From: Chryseomicrobium sp. FSL W7-1435
GTDB lineage: Bacteria > Bacillota > Bacilli > Bacillales_A > Planococcaceae
Assembly (NCBI RefSeq): GCF_038595005.1
Contig: NZ_CP151997.1
Location: 1,488,001 to 1,552,000 of the forward strand
Direction of reading: 5' to 3'
Length of the DNA: 64,000 nucleotides
In this document: piece by piece, positions 17,862 to 28,143 of the stretch
Layout: every line of letters begins with the position of its first letter
Position numbering within the stretch: the stretch's first letter is position 1
Translations under genes and position numbers: made by a program
Notes under the pieces: generated by a model
The model's database searches: none
Seen by the model: only the letters and a program-made list of their open reading frames with translations
What the model was told of the DNA's origin: nothing

Positions 17862-18721
17862 TGACGCGAATCGCTTATCTAGGTCCAGAAGCTTCTTTTA
17901 CACACTTAGCGGCAAAATCCATTTTTCCGGCTGACTCACTTGTCCCGATGCGCACGATTCCGGAATGCATTGAGGCTGTATCTCAGCAGAAAGCGAAGTT
18001 GGCGGTCGTTCCAGTTGAAAATGCATTAGAGGGAACGGTGCCGTTAACGATTGATTATTTATTTCATGAAGCCAACGTCTACATACAAGCAGAGGTTCTT
18101 GCGCCGATTGCCCAACATCTGATGGTTCACCCCGACCATTTGCAGGCTTGGGATCAGGTAGAGACAATTTACTCGCATCCTCATGCTTTAGCGCAGTGCC
18201 ATAAATATTTGTCGTACCGGTTGTCTCATGTTCCAACCGAACAGTATTCTTCGACTGCAGCTGCAGCTAAGCTATGTGCTGATCACCCTGAACGGGCGAT
18301 TGCTGCGATTGCTAATGAAACGGCAGCTCATGAATACGGGTTGGTCATTGTAGAACGCGATATCCATGACTTTCATTTTAACCATACACGCTTCTTAGTA
18401 TTGAGCTCTAAAAATGAGCGCATCGAGCGTGCCGATCGACAACCTCAAATCAAAACGACGTGGATGCTTAAGCTACCGCAAGATGATAGACCAGGAATTT
18501 TGCATCAAGTGTTATCAGTTTTCGCTTGGCGCCGTTTGAATTTAAGTAAAATTGAGTCACGACCTTTGAAGACAGGTCTTGGTCATTACTTTTTCATCAT
18601 CGACATTCTCGAGGAAGAAGAGCATATCATGATGAAGGGGGCAGAGGAGGAACTGACTTTTCTTGGCTGCACAGTGAAGACTCTCGGCTCTTATTATACG
18701 TACGAAACGGAAAGTGAATAA
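17861..18721 (+). CDS. pheA: Prephenate dehydratase
   Basis: Converts prephenate to phenylpyruvate in phenylalanine synthesis. It is 286 aa. The N-terminal periplasmic-binding-like PDT domain (residues 1-180) ends with NHTRFLVL, containing the catalytic Thr-Arg-Phe. The C-terminal ACT domain (about 200-280) has ESRPLKTGLGHYFF, the phenylalanine-binding ESRP motif, so feedback inhibition is expected. It is the last gene of the spo0B-obg-pheBA run. Confidence 0.97.
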   Translation: MTRIAYLGPEASFTHLAAKSIFPADSLVPMRTIPECIEAVSQQKAKLAVVPVENALEGTVPLTIDYLFHEANVYIQAEVLAPIAQHLMVHPDHLQAWDQVETIYSHPHALAQCHKYLSYRLSHVPTEQYSSTAAAAKLCADHPERAIAAIANETAAHEYGLVIVERDIHDFHFNHTRFLVLSSKNERIERADRQPQIKTTWMLKLPQDDRPGILHQVLSVFAWRRLNLSKIESRPLKTGLGHYFFIIDILEEEEHIMMKGAEEELTFLGCTVKTLGSYYTYETESE

Positions 18722-18730
18722 TTGTTTGTG

Positions 18731-18758
18731 ACCCAGCCTAGTGCTGGGTTTTTCTTTT
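18731..18758 (+). terminator. Terminator after pheA
   Basis: ACCCAGC / GCTGGGT stem followed by T-rich sequence. Confidence 0.88.
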
Positions 18759-18801
18759 GTTAGGAAGGGGTGGGTATCAAGGGGGGTGGGGTTGGTGGCG
18801 T

Positions 18802-18932
18802 GAAATGGTTTCCATAATATGACTTCGTCTCATTAAAATGCAAGTATGTCGAACAAAATACGTTTTCGTCTAATTAAATTTCAATTTCATCTCATTAAAC
18901 CGCTGTTTCGTCCTATGAACGCTCGCTCGACC
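18802..18932 (+). repeat. Leader plus 21-bp periodic array, locus A
   Basis: The 18-mer GAAATGGTTTCCATAATA (18802-18819) is followed by degenerate units whose anchors fall at 18824, 18845, 18865, 18886 and 18907, with a remnant near 18927. The unit reads about TTCGTCTCATTAAAnnGCnnT. The reverse complement (TAATGAGACGAA) resembles the units of loci B and C. It lies between the convergent pheA and niaR terminators; the rest of the 316-base gap (18933-18991) shows nothing recognisable. Confidence 0.8.
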
Positions 18933-18991
18933 GCCACACAACACAAAACTAGTTCAAATAAATTTATTATGGAAACTAATCCAACCCATAA

Positions 18992-19018
18992 AATAAAAAA
19001 CCAGCCCGAAAGCTGGTC
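18992..19018 (-). terminator. Terminator of niaR
   Basis: On the minus strand, ACCAGC / GCTGGT stem followed by TTTTTTATTTT, 20 bases after the niaR stop. Confidence 0.88.
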
Positions 19019-19037
19019 CATTTCTAGTAACTTCCTC

Positions 19038-19562
19038 TTAATTCTCGATCAAATACCCTTTGTGACGAAGCGCTTCTTTCGCAGCATCGATTTTATCTTG
19101 GCTATCCGCAGTCAACCAGTGCAAATGTGTGCCATCCGTCATCTCGAGCAGGAGAGTCGCGTTGTTTTCTTTGATTTGGGTCATGAACGAGGTGATTTCG
19201 TTGCGATTGGATACCATCACCTGCGCGGAAATTTCGCCGTAGACCGGATGCTCAATAGTGACATCTTCCACAACAACGCCGCAATCGACTATAGTATGCA
19301 GCTCATCCATCGTATTCTCAGGTAAGTGAAAACACACAACCCGTTCCCGCACTTTATTCGATGTCGACTCACTAAATAATACGTAGCCCTGACTAGTAGC
19401 CACTATGGGATGTCCTGCCACTTTTAATAAATTAATGTCGTTGACGATCACTTGACGACTAACATTTGCCGCTTCAGCCAGTTCAGCGCCTTTGACCGCT
19501 ATTCCATTCTCCGCAAGTTTTTGCAAAATCCATTCTCTGCGTTCTTGCCCTTTTTTTCGCAT
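19038..19562 (-). CDS. niaR: NiaR nicotinate-responsive repressor
   Basis: Repressor (YrxA) of NAD synthesis and niacin uptake genes that uses nicotinic acid as co-repressor. It is 174 aa: an N-terminal winged HTH_11 (GAELAEAANVSRQVIVNDINLLKVAG) and a C-terminal 3H domain with the conserved histidines (FHLPENTMDEL; IEHPVYGE; HLHWL). ATG 19562 is chosen for GAGGG six bases upstream; ATG 19577 and 19568 are alternatives. The nad genes that flank it in B. subtilis are absent here. It is transcribed divergently from safA. Confidence 0.9.
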   Translation of the reverse strand: MRKKGQERREWILQKLAENGIAVKGAELAEAANVSRQVIVNDINLLKVAGHPIVATSQGYVLFSESTSNKVRERVVCFHLPENTMDELHTIVDCGVVVEDVTIEHPVYGEISAQVMVSNRNEITSFMTQIKENNATLLLEMTDGTHLHWLTADSQDKIDAAKEALRHKGYLIEN

Positions 19563-19678
19563 GACCATCCCTCGCATCCATCCGTTTGCTCATAGTTTAC
19601 CATGCTCTGTGCAATTTTTCATGTCACAAAATAGAATCTTTCGCATAGGATGTAAAGAAATGATAAAGGAGGCCTTTC

Positions 19679-20401
19679 TTGCAGATTCACACAGTTCAAA
19701 AGGGTGATACCCTCTGGAAAATAGCGAAAATGTATGGTGTAGACTTTGAGGATTTAAAAGCTGCGAATCCCCAACTTGCCAACCCGGATCTCATCATGCC
19801 CGGAATGAAGATCACGATTCCTGGTGCAGCGGATGACCGTCCCTTTTATGTAGTCAAACAAGGCGACACGATGTGGAAAATTGCTCGCATGTATGGCATT
19901 ACACTGCAACAACTAATTGATGAAAACCCGCAGATTCCGGATCCGAATCGAATTACGGTTGGGATGAAAGTGTATTTACCTACGTCGCTCTTCCACAAAC
20001 ATGTGGTGAAAGCGGGAGAGACGATGTGGACGATTGCCCAAAAATACAAAGTGGACTTCCAAGCATTGAAAGCTGCGAATCCGCAAATTACAAATCCGGA
20101 CCAAATCATGCCGGGCGACATCATCTGGGTGCCGAAACGCACAGTATCAGTGAGCCCGTCCTATATGCCAATGCCGGACATGGATCTTCCAGAAATTGAA
20201 CCAGGCTGGCAACTGGACTCACCAGACATGCCGTCGCCAAATTATCCAGCACCGATGCCACATCATCCACAACACCCGCAGCATCCTAACCATCCGCACT
20301 CAGAGCACCAGCATCCGCAACCGTATTTCATCTATCCGTTCATTCCTGTGCATCCGTGGCATGGCGACTGCTGCCCGTATTGCAAAAAACGTTGGACGTA
20401 A
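19679..20401 (+). CDS. safA: SafA-like spore coat morphogenetic LysM protein
   Basis: SafA directs inner-coat assembly at the cortex-coat interface. The 240-aa product has three LysM domains at about residues 3-46, 56-101 and 106-152. A Pro/His-rich tail (His-Pro repeats about 190-215) follows, ending in a CCPYCKK cluster. The start TTG 19679 is fixed by a perfect AAAGGAGG (19665-19672); the LysM begins four residues in. B. subtilis SafA has one LysM and 387 aa, so the layout differs. The gene is next to ysxE, as in B. subtilis. Confidence 0.82.
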   Translation: MQIHTVQKGDTLWKIAKMYGVDFEDLKAANPQLANPDLIMPGMKITIPGAADDRPFYVVKQGDTMWKIARMYGITLQQLIDENPQIPDPNRITVGMKVYLPTSLFHKHVVKAGETMWTIAQKYKVDFQALKAANPQITNPDQIMPGDIIWVPKRTVSVSPSYMPMPDMDLPEIEPGWQLDSPDMPSPNYPAPMPHHPQHPQHPNHPHSEHQHPQPYFIYPFIPVHPWHGDCCPYCKKRWT

Positions 20402-21220
20402 GTGCTCGAGCCAATCAAGCCAAATGTTTGGCGCTTACGAGAGGACGGTCGCGACGTATCCATCAAGGGCTATGAGGAATTATCGCTTTATATCAAAGTG
20501 CGTCAAATTCATAAACAGCTAATGGAATTTTCATTTGATGGGGCACTCCCTGCTGAGTTTGACGATGAAAATCAACTCATCATCCAACCGTTTTACCCAC
20601 GCGTGCAAGAGACAAATTTTGCGTCTCCAGTCATTCGCAAGCAAGTGATTCGTCTTTTAGAAGATCTGCATCAAACCGAAAACATCACCACATGGTGGAA
20701 TCAGACGACATTGCCTGCGTCGAACCTCTATTTAAAATGGCAGATGCGGCTTTCCAGAATTCTGGCTGTGAAAGATTTGCTCCATCAACACTTCGGTGAA
20801 GACCTGGTGACATATGCGATTCATCAAGCTGAGCTTGCGATGGAAGAATACATTCACTACGAGACGAAGCATACGCTGATTCATGGCGATATAGCGCATC
20901 ATAATTTTCTGATTGGCAAAAAAGGCATCAAACTCATTGATTTTGACCTTGCGAGTTATACAGATCCCGATGAAGAATGGATCTTATTAATGCAGCGGCT
21001 ACTGCCGTTTGTCGATTATGACCTGCAACTTCTTGTGGATGAGCATCCTGATTTCTTGCGCATCATTGAAGAGCAACCATCTGGCCTTCGTTATCCCAAT
21101 GAAGTGTTCCGAGAGTGGCTGGCATTTTTGCAGAAACCCCATAAGAAAAAACAAGAACGCTTGTTGGCATTTACAGTGAAAGCAATAGAAAATCACCGTA
21201 AACTATGGTATGATACCTAA
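20402..21220 (+). CDS. ysxE: YsxE/CotS-type spore coat phosphotransferase-fold protein
   Basis: Member of the CotS/YsxE group of aminoglycoside phosphotransferase-like kinases associated with the spore coat. Residues carrying the kinase signature are visible: HGDIAHHNFLIG (Brenner loop, near residue 163) and LIDFDLASY (metal-binding DFD, near residue 179). It is 272 aa. GTG 20402 directly abuts the safA stop, so the genes are probably cotranscribed. Its substrate is unknown. Confidence 0.8.
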   Translation: MLEPIKPNVWRLREDGRDVSIKGYEELSLYIKVRQIHKQLMEFSFDGALPAEFDDENQLIIQPFYPRVQETNFASPVIRKQVIRLLEDLHQTENITTWWNQTTLPASNLYLKWQMRLSRILAVKDLLHQHFGEDLVTYAIHQAELAMEEYIHYETKHTLIHGDIAHHNFLIGKKGIKLIDFDLASYTDPDEEWILLMQRLLPFVDYDLQLLVDEHPDFLRIIEEQPSGLRYPNEVFREWLAFLQKPHKKKQERLLAFTVKAIENHRKLWYDT

Positions 21221-21237
21221 TATGAAAAGCTCGTGAT

Positions 21238-21266
21238 GGCCGCTACTGTTTAGCGGCCTTCTTTGT
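21238..21266 (+). terminator. Terminator between ysxE and ruvA
   Basis: GGCCGCTA / TAGCGGCC perfect stem followed by TTCTTTGTT. Confidence 0.8.
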
Positions 21267-21292
21267 TGAGTGTACGGGAAAGAGGACAGCTA

Positions 21293-21901
21293 ATGTACGA
21301 TTACATAAAAGGCGAGGTTGCTCGTATTACACCTGAATACATCGTCATCGATCGAGACGGTCTCGGCTTTCAGATCATGACACCAAACCCTTTCCGTTTC
21401 CAAGTAGGAGCAAGCGAACTTGTCTACACCTATTTGCAAGTGAGGGAAGACCTGCAACAATTGATTGGATTCAAAACACTGTCTGAACGTGAACTGTTTC
21501 GCAAATTGATCCAAGTGACAGGGATTGGACCAAAAGGAGCTCTTGCCATATTAGCAAGTGGCCAACCTGAGCAAGTAATTGGAGCCATTGAACGCGAAGA
21601 TGACGCCTTTCTTGTTAAATTCCCTGGCGTCGGCAAAAAGACGGCTCGTCAAATTATTTTGGACTTGAAAGGGAAGTTGCATGACCTTGCTGATGTAGAG
21701 TTCGTTGATGGCTTATTCGAAGTGGAGCAAGATGAGACGTCGTCTGGCAACCAATCACTGGATGAAGCGTTGCAAGCTCTGCAAGCACTTGGGTATTCCG
21801 AGCGTGAGTTAAAGAAAATTATGCCTCGCCTAGAAGAATTAGAAGGCGAAACGACCGATACGATTATGAAAAAAGCGCTTCAGTATTTGTTTGGAAGATA
21901 G
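21293..21901 (+). CDS. ruvA: Holliday junction DNA helicase subunit RuvA
   Basis: Tetramer that binds four-way junctions and loads RuvB. It is 202 aa: an OB fold (1-62; MYDYIKGEV), helix-hairpin-helix motifs ([16 protein letters not shown] and [16 protein letters not shown]) and a C-terminal RuvB-binding domain. ATG 21293 follows AAGAGGAC; the longer frame is leader. bofC, which precedes ruvA in B. subtilis, is not here. Confidence 0.97.
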   Translation: MYDYIKGEVARITPEYIVIDRDGLGFQIMTPNPFRFQVGASELVYTYLQVREDLQQLIGFKTLSERELFRKLIQVTGIGPKGALAILASGQPEQVIGAIEREDDAFLVKFPGVGKKTARQIILDLKGKLHDLADVEFVDGLFEVEQDETSSGNQSLDEALQALQALGYSERELKKIMPRLEELEGETTDTIMKKALQYLFGR

Positions 21902-21913
21902 GAGGAAGACGCA

Positions 21914-22912
21914 ATGACGGACCGAGTCATTACAAGTGACGCTACCCAGTTTGATGAACCGTTTGAAGAGACATTGCGTCCCGACACACTGAACTCTTAC
22001 ATCGGACAAGCGCAAATAAAAGAAAATCTCAGCATTTTTATACAAGCGGCCAAAATCCGCGAAGAAAGTCTGGATCACGTGCTTCTCTATGGGCCTCCGG
22101 GATTAGGGAAAACGACACTTGCCAACGTTATCGCCAATGAAATGGGCGTTCAAATTCGGATGACAAGTGGCCCGGCCATTGAACGACCGGGAGATCTAGC
22201 GGCCATTGTTAGTGCGCTTGAACCTGGGGATGTTTTGTTTATCGATGAAATCCACCGATTAAACCGGGCGATAGAAGAAGTGTTGTATCCAGCGATGGAG
22301 GATTTTTGTTTAGATATTGTAGTAGGGAAAGGTCCTACAGCGAAGTCTATTCGTCTCGACCTGCCCCCCTTTACTCTGGTTGGTGCAACAACACGAGCCG
22401 GGTCTTTATCGGCACCGCTGCGTGATCGATTTGGCGTTCTCTCTCGACTGGAGTATTATGATGAAACGGCTTTAACGGAAATTGTAACGCGTAGCAGCCG
22501 GTTGTTTCAAGCAGACATTGACCCACAAGCTGCCGTGGAACTAGCAAGACGTTCACGTGGAACGCCGCGAATTGCCAATCGTTTATTGAAACGTGTGCGT
22601 GATTATGCGCAAGTGCGTGGAGACGGCCGTATAACCGAAAGTTTAGCAAGAGAAGCACTCGAGTTGCTGCAAGTCGATAAACGAGGTCTGGATCACATCG
22701 ATCATAAACTTGTACGCGCTATGGCAGAACGTTTTCGAGGCGGACCAGTAGGCTTAGATACACTGGCTGCTAGTGTCGGGGAAGAGTCTGCCACTCTCGA
22801 AGAAGTTTACGAGCCGTATTTATTGCAAATTGGCTTTATCCAACGAACGCCTCGCGGGCGAGTGTTAACAGATCTTGCCTACGAACACCTTGGAATTCCA
22901 GTACCAGAATGA
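21914..22912 (+). CDS. ruvB: Holliday junction DNA helicase motor RuvB
   Basis: AAA+ branch-migration motor, 332 aa. Walker [10 protein letters not shown] near residue 61, Walker B FIDEIHRL, sensor 1 [17 protein letters not shown], and a C-terminal winged helix. AGGAGGAAG precedes ATG 21914. Operon ruvA-ruvB-queA-tgt-yajC. Confidence 0.98.
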   Translation: MTDRVITSDATQFDEPFEETLRPDTLNSYIGQAQIKENLSIFIQAAKIREESLDHVLLYGPPGLGKTTLANVIANEMGVQIRMTSGPAIERPGDLAAIVSALEPGDVLFIDEIHRLNRAIEEVLYPAMEDFCLDIVVGKGPTAKSIRLDLPPFTLVGATTRAGSLSAPLRDRFGVLSRLEYYDETALTEIVTRSSRLFQADIDPQAAVELARRSRGTPRIANRLLKRVRDYAQVRGDGRITESLAREALELLQVDKRGLDHIDHKLVRAMAERFRGGPVGLDTLAASVGEESATLEEVYEPYLLQIGFIQRTPRGRVLTDLAYEHLGIPVPE

Positions 22913-22930
22913 TAGCAAAGGAAGTTGACT

Positions 22931-25110
<2,180 letters not shown>

Positions 25111-25155
25111 TTCGAGTATAATTAATGAGATGTAACGAAAGGGGGCAATTTAGAG

Positions 25156-25413
25156 ATGGAAACATTAGTGGGCTTATTACCTATTATCGCGATGTTTGCT
25201 GTGATGTGGTTCTTCATAATCCGACCAGCACAGAAGCGTCAAAAATCAACAGCTACGATGCAAAATAGCTTAAAGCGTGGTGACCAAGTAATCACAGTTG
25301 GTGGTTTACACGGGACAATCGATGCACTTGATGATACAACTGTATTCCTTACAGTAGCAGATGGAACGCGTATGCAGTTTGAAAAAGTAGCGGTCGGTCG
25401 CGTAGTCGAATAA
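25156..25413 (+). CDS. yajC: Preprotein translocase accessory subunit YajC
   Basis: Small single-span membrane protein associated with SecDF and the translocon. It is 85 aa: an N-terminal helix (about residues 5-25) with FIIRPAQKRQK and a GDQVITVGGLHG cytoplasmic domain. AAAGGGGG precedes ATG 25156. secDF is 2.7 kb downstream. Confidence 0.96.
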   Translation: METLVGLLPIIAMFAVMWFFIIRPAQKRQKSTATMQNSLKRGDQVITVGGLHGTIDALDDTTVFLTVADGTRMQFEKVAVGRVVE

Positions 25414-25421
25414 TCAAAATG

Positions 25422-25456
25422 AACCCATGAGCACCCGTTTGCTCATGGGTTTTTTC
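25422..25456 (+). terminator. Terminator after yajC
   Basis: AACCCATGAGCA / TGCTCATGGGTT stem with a T-run. Confidence 0.93.
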
Positions 25457-25505
25457 ATGGATAAAAATGTTCTCGCTTGGCCATACTGCAAGCGAGGTGA
25501 TTCAG

Positions 25506-26165
25506 GTGGAGTACATAATCTTAATATGGCGAACCGTGCTATTTTATACAATTTTGTTAATCAGCCTTCGCTTACTTGGAAAACGAGAAGTAGGGAACTT
25601 GAGCGTCTTTGATGTAGTCGTTTTTCTAATGATTGCCGAAGTGGCAGCAGAAACTATCCATAAACCAACCCAATCGGTATGGACAGGTATTTTTCCTGTT
25701 GCCGTGCTTGCAATCATTCAAATCAGTGTAGCGTTACTATCGTTAAAAAATAAACGAGTTCGAGACCTGTTAGAAGGGGAACCGGCACTGATGATACGTG
25801 ATGGTGTTATTCAAGAAACGGTCATGAGAAAACATCGCTACAACTTGGATGACCTGTTTCAACAATTGCGTGAACAACAAGTGGGATCGGTAGAAGAGGT
25901 TGCTTATGCCTATTTAGAAGCATCCGGAAAGCTCGCTATTTTTCAAAAATCACAGTCGCCTCTTACAATACCTGTGATCATGGATGGGGAAATTCAACAA
26001 AGACATTTGCATATTACCGGCCATACAGAACAAGATTTGCTGACAGATCTAGCTGCAAAAGGCATATCGTCAGCGACTACTATTTTTTATGCGACCTATC
26101 TGCAAGGTGAATTGAAGTATCAGCTCAAAGAGAGCGCATGGAGACCTTCAACAGATGCCAGGTAA
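25506..26165 (+). CDS. yrbG: DUF421 membrane protein (YrbG-like)
   Basis: 219 aa. Three hydrophobic helices (about residues 3-75) are followed by the DUF421/YetF-type cytoplasmic domain (about 80-200) with LLEGEPALMIRDGVI and HRYNLDDLFQQLREQQV. Function is unknown. GTG 25506 follows GCGAGGTGA; the 13 upstream codons overlap the yajC terminator side and are rejected. Its 3' end overlaps the convergent spoVB by 41 bases. B. subtilis yrbG is at the same place. Confidence 0.85.
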   Translation: MEYIILIWRTVLFYTILLISLRLLGKREVGNLSVFDVVVFLMIAEVAAETIHKPTQSVWTGIFPVAVLAIIQISVALLSLKNKRVRDLLEGEPALMIRDGVIQETVMRKHRYNLDDLFQQLREQQVGSVEEVAYAYLEASGKLAIFQKSQSPLTIPVIMDGEIQQRHLHITGHTEQDLLTDLAAKGISSATTIFYATYLQGELKYQLKESAWRPSTDAR

Positions 26166-27630
26166 GTAGTACGTCTTTCACTAATAACTGGCGGAATAAG
26201 ATGAGCGCGACGACTAAAATACCTGCGCCAGCCGTGACCTGAAGCAGTAGAGGGAACGATGGGGGTATGATAGCAGGTAATAAGGCGATACCTAACAAGA
26301 AGACGGAATAGGCAGGTAATAAAGTTAAAAAGCCTATATCGAGTGAGCGAATTGAACGAACTGCGGCTATGTGTAAGCAAGAAGTAATGAGAACGCCAAA
26401 ACCAATGGCGAGAATGGCCCCTTGTTCTTGATATCCATGGTCCGCAGTCAACGCTGCGAGAAGGCCAAGTTTTCCGGCTCCGCCGATGACCGAATTTCGG
26501 AAGGCGATATGAGAAGCATCCATTGCTTGTAAGATGGAAAAAAGCGGGCTTTGGATGTAGTAAAAGAAGAATATAGGGCTGAGTAAATGAAAATAGGAAG
26601 TCATTCCTTCGACGTGAAAAAATTGTGTCGCCAATTGATCGCCGTAAATATACAACAATGTTGAGGCCAATACACCGGTCACAGCCGAGACGCGAAGAGC
26701 CAAATGCACGCGTTCTCGCACAAGCTTCATGTTCCCGACAGTTGCTGCGCCGCTCACAGCCGGTATGAGCACGATAGCAAGAGCGTAAGGGATAAATGAA
26801 GGGAATAGTAGCATTGGCACTAAGACGCCTGAAATGACGCCGTAAAGAGCCGTTGCAGTGGCTACCGTCATTCCACTACGAGTTAAGGCATGTAAAAACA
26901 ATACAGGCTCTAAGAACCAAGTGAACGAACCAAATAGTTTACTTCCGCTTGCCGGCAAGGACGGTTTTAACAGATCGCCACTTGGATATCCCGATGAGGA
27001 TTGTTGACGTCGAGTCGCTTTATAACGGAATAACAGGTAGATGACGCCCACAACTTCTGCGCATAACGCGATTCCCATGGCGAACATGGCAAGGGCGTGA
27101 GGGGTCGAAAGAACAGCGTAAGGCAGTAAAAACGTCACAAGTAAAATACGAATGATTTGCTCGAGCACTTGTGAAGTCGCAGTCTCCGTCATTCTAGCAA
27201 GACCTTGGAAATAGGCTCTTAAAAGCGTGGCTATGGCAGTAATTGGCGCCATCACAACTGCCACATAACCTACTTGTATGGCAGCGGATTGCTTGAGTAG
27301 ATCTGTCATAAGCAAAGGAACAATCGTTATGAAGATTGGAACAAAAACAGCGCTACTTACACAAACCCATTTGACAGCTTTTTTGTAGGCAGCGGTCGCA
27401 AGTTCTGCACGGTTCTCTGCTGCATGTGCAGCTACCATCTTCGCTACGCCCACTGGAAGGCCTAGTTGTATGGCAGCTAAGAAGAAAATAAAAGCAGGGT
27501 AGACGGCCATATAGATACCAACAGCCTCTTCACCGGCAATCCGCACAAACTGCATACGAAATACAAACCCAAGAACTTTAGTGATTAAATAGGCAGCCAT
27601 TAAGATCAGCGAGCCTTTGCGAAAAGACAT
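26125..27630 (-). CDS. spoVB: Stage V sporulation protein B (MOP-superfamily flippase)
   Basis: Polytopic membrane protein of the MATE/MurJ-like family, needed for spore cortex synthesis; a lipid II flippase role is proposed. It is 501 aa with about 14 hydrophobic segments and the conserved RMQFVRIAGEEAVGIYMAVYP start region. ATG 27630 is nine bases after GAAGG on the minus strand; ATG 27639 lies too close to that site. It is convergent with yrbG, with the 3' ends overlapping. Confidence 0.93.
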   Translation of the reverse strand: MSFRKGSLILMAAYLITKVLGFVFRMQFVRIAGEEAVGIYMAVYPAFIFFLAAIQLGLPVGVAKMVAAHAAENRAELATAAYKKAVKWVCVSSAVFVPIFITIVPLLMTDLLKQSAAIQVGYVAVVMAPITAIATLLRAYFQGLARMTETATSQVLEQIIRILLVTFLLPYAVLSTPHALAMFAMGIALCAEVVGVIYLLFRYKATRRQQSSSGYPSGDLLKPSLPASGSKLFGSFTWFLEPVLFLHALTRSGMTVATATALYGVISGVLVPMLLFPSFIPYALAIVLIPAVSGAATVGNMKLVRERVHLALRVSAVTGVLASTLLYIYGDQLATQFFHVEGMTSYFHLLSPIFFFYYIQSPLFSILQAMDASHIAFRNSVIGGAGKLGLLAALTADHGYQEQGAILAIGFGVLITSCLHIAAVRSIRSLDIGFLTLLPAYSVFLLGIALLPAIIPPSFPLLLQVTAGAGILVVALILFRQLLVKDVLLTWHLLKVSMRSL

Positions 27631-27717
27631 TTGACACATCCTTCATAAATCGATACGATTTTACCTACTACCACAACGTATGAGCGGATAGACAAATTAT
27701 GCACAGGAGGAAACCGA

Positions 27718-28041
27718 ATGGATAAAGGGGAACAAGCATTGTTCGACAAAGTGGAAATGGTGCTCGACAGCAAATTAAGTGAGTTTGAACTCTACCATTT
27801 TACAACCATCACGAAACAAGATTTATGGGACTTTGCCAAACTAAAGTTTTGGAAGAAAAAGCGATTGGATGAATTGCCGCTGCATCAAATTATTGCAGAT
27901 CTTTATGCAATCTCACCCTCTACTTATATGTCTGTGACACAGATTCAACAATTCAAAAGTGAAAACTGGTTCTCTGAACTAAAGAAAGAAGATTTAGAAC
28001 AATTGCTCAATCCGCGCGATATAGGGTCCAAGGGCATTTGA
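27718..28041 (+). CDS. comN: ComN-type post-transcriptional regulator
   Basis: ComN (YrzD) acts with DivIVA in B. subtilis to promote comE mRNA accumulation. The 107-aa protein carries FWKKKRLDELPLHQIIADLYAISPSTYM, matching the ComN family core. GGAGGAAACCG precedes ATG 27718. It stands alone between spoVB (divergent) and secDF. It has a natural-competence link in a genome that also carries pili. Confidence 0.85.
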   Translation: MDKGEQALFDKVEMVLDSKLSEFELYHFTTITKQDLWDFAKLKFWKKKRLDELPLHQIIADLYAISPSTYMSVTQIQQFKSENWFSELKKEDLEQLLNPRDIGSKGI

Positions 28042-28047
28042 CACACT

Positions 28048-28085
28048 ACACAACGTGATTCATAATAATCATGTTGTGTTTTTTC
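28048..28085 (+). terminator. Terminator after comN
   Basis: ACACAACGTGATT / AATCATGTTGTGT stem and a run of six T. Confidence 0.9.
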
Positions 28086-28143
28086 GGTTTCAGACCGGCG
28101 TCTGTGATTCCCCTTGCTTAGGGGAAAAGAAGGGAGAATGAAA

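Noticed and set aside
18846-19325. 159-aa plus-strand frame overlapping niaR
   Set aside because: It is antisense to a clear NiaR gene and runs through array A; no ribosome site.
19630-19660. Sigma-E promoter for safA (CATAGGAT at 19644-19651)
   Set aside because: The -10-like word is suggestive, but no convincing -35 element lies at the right distance, so it is not listed.
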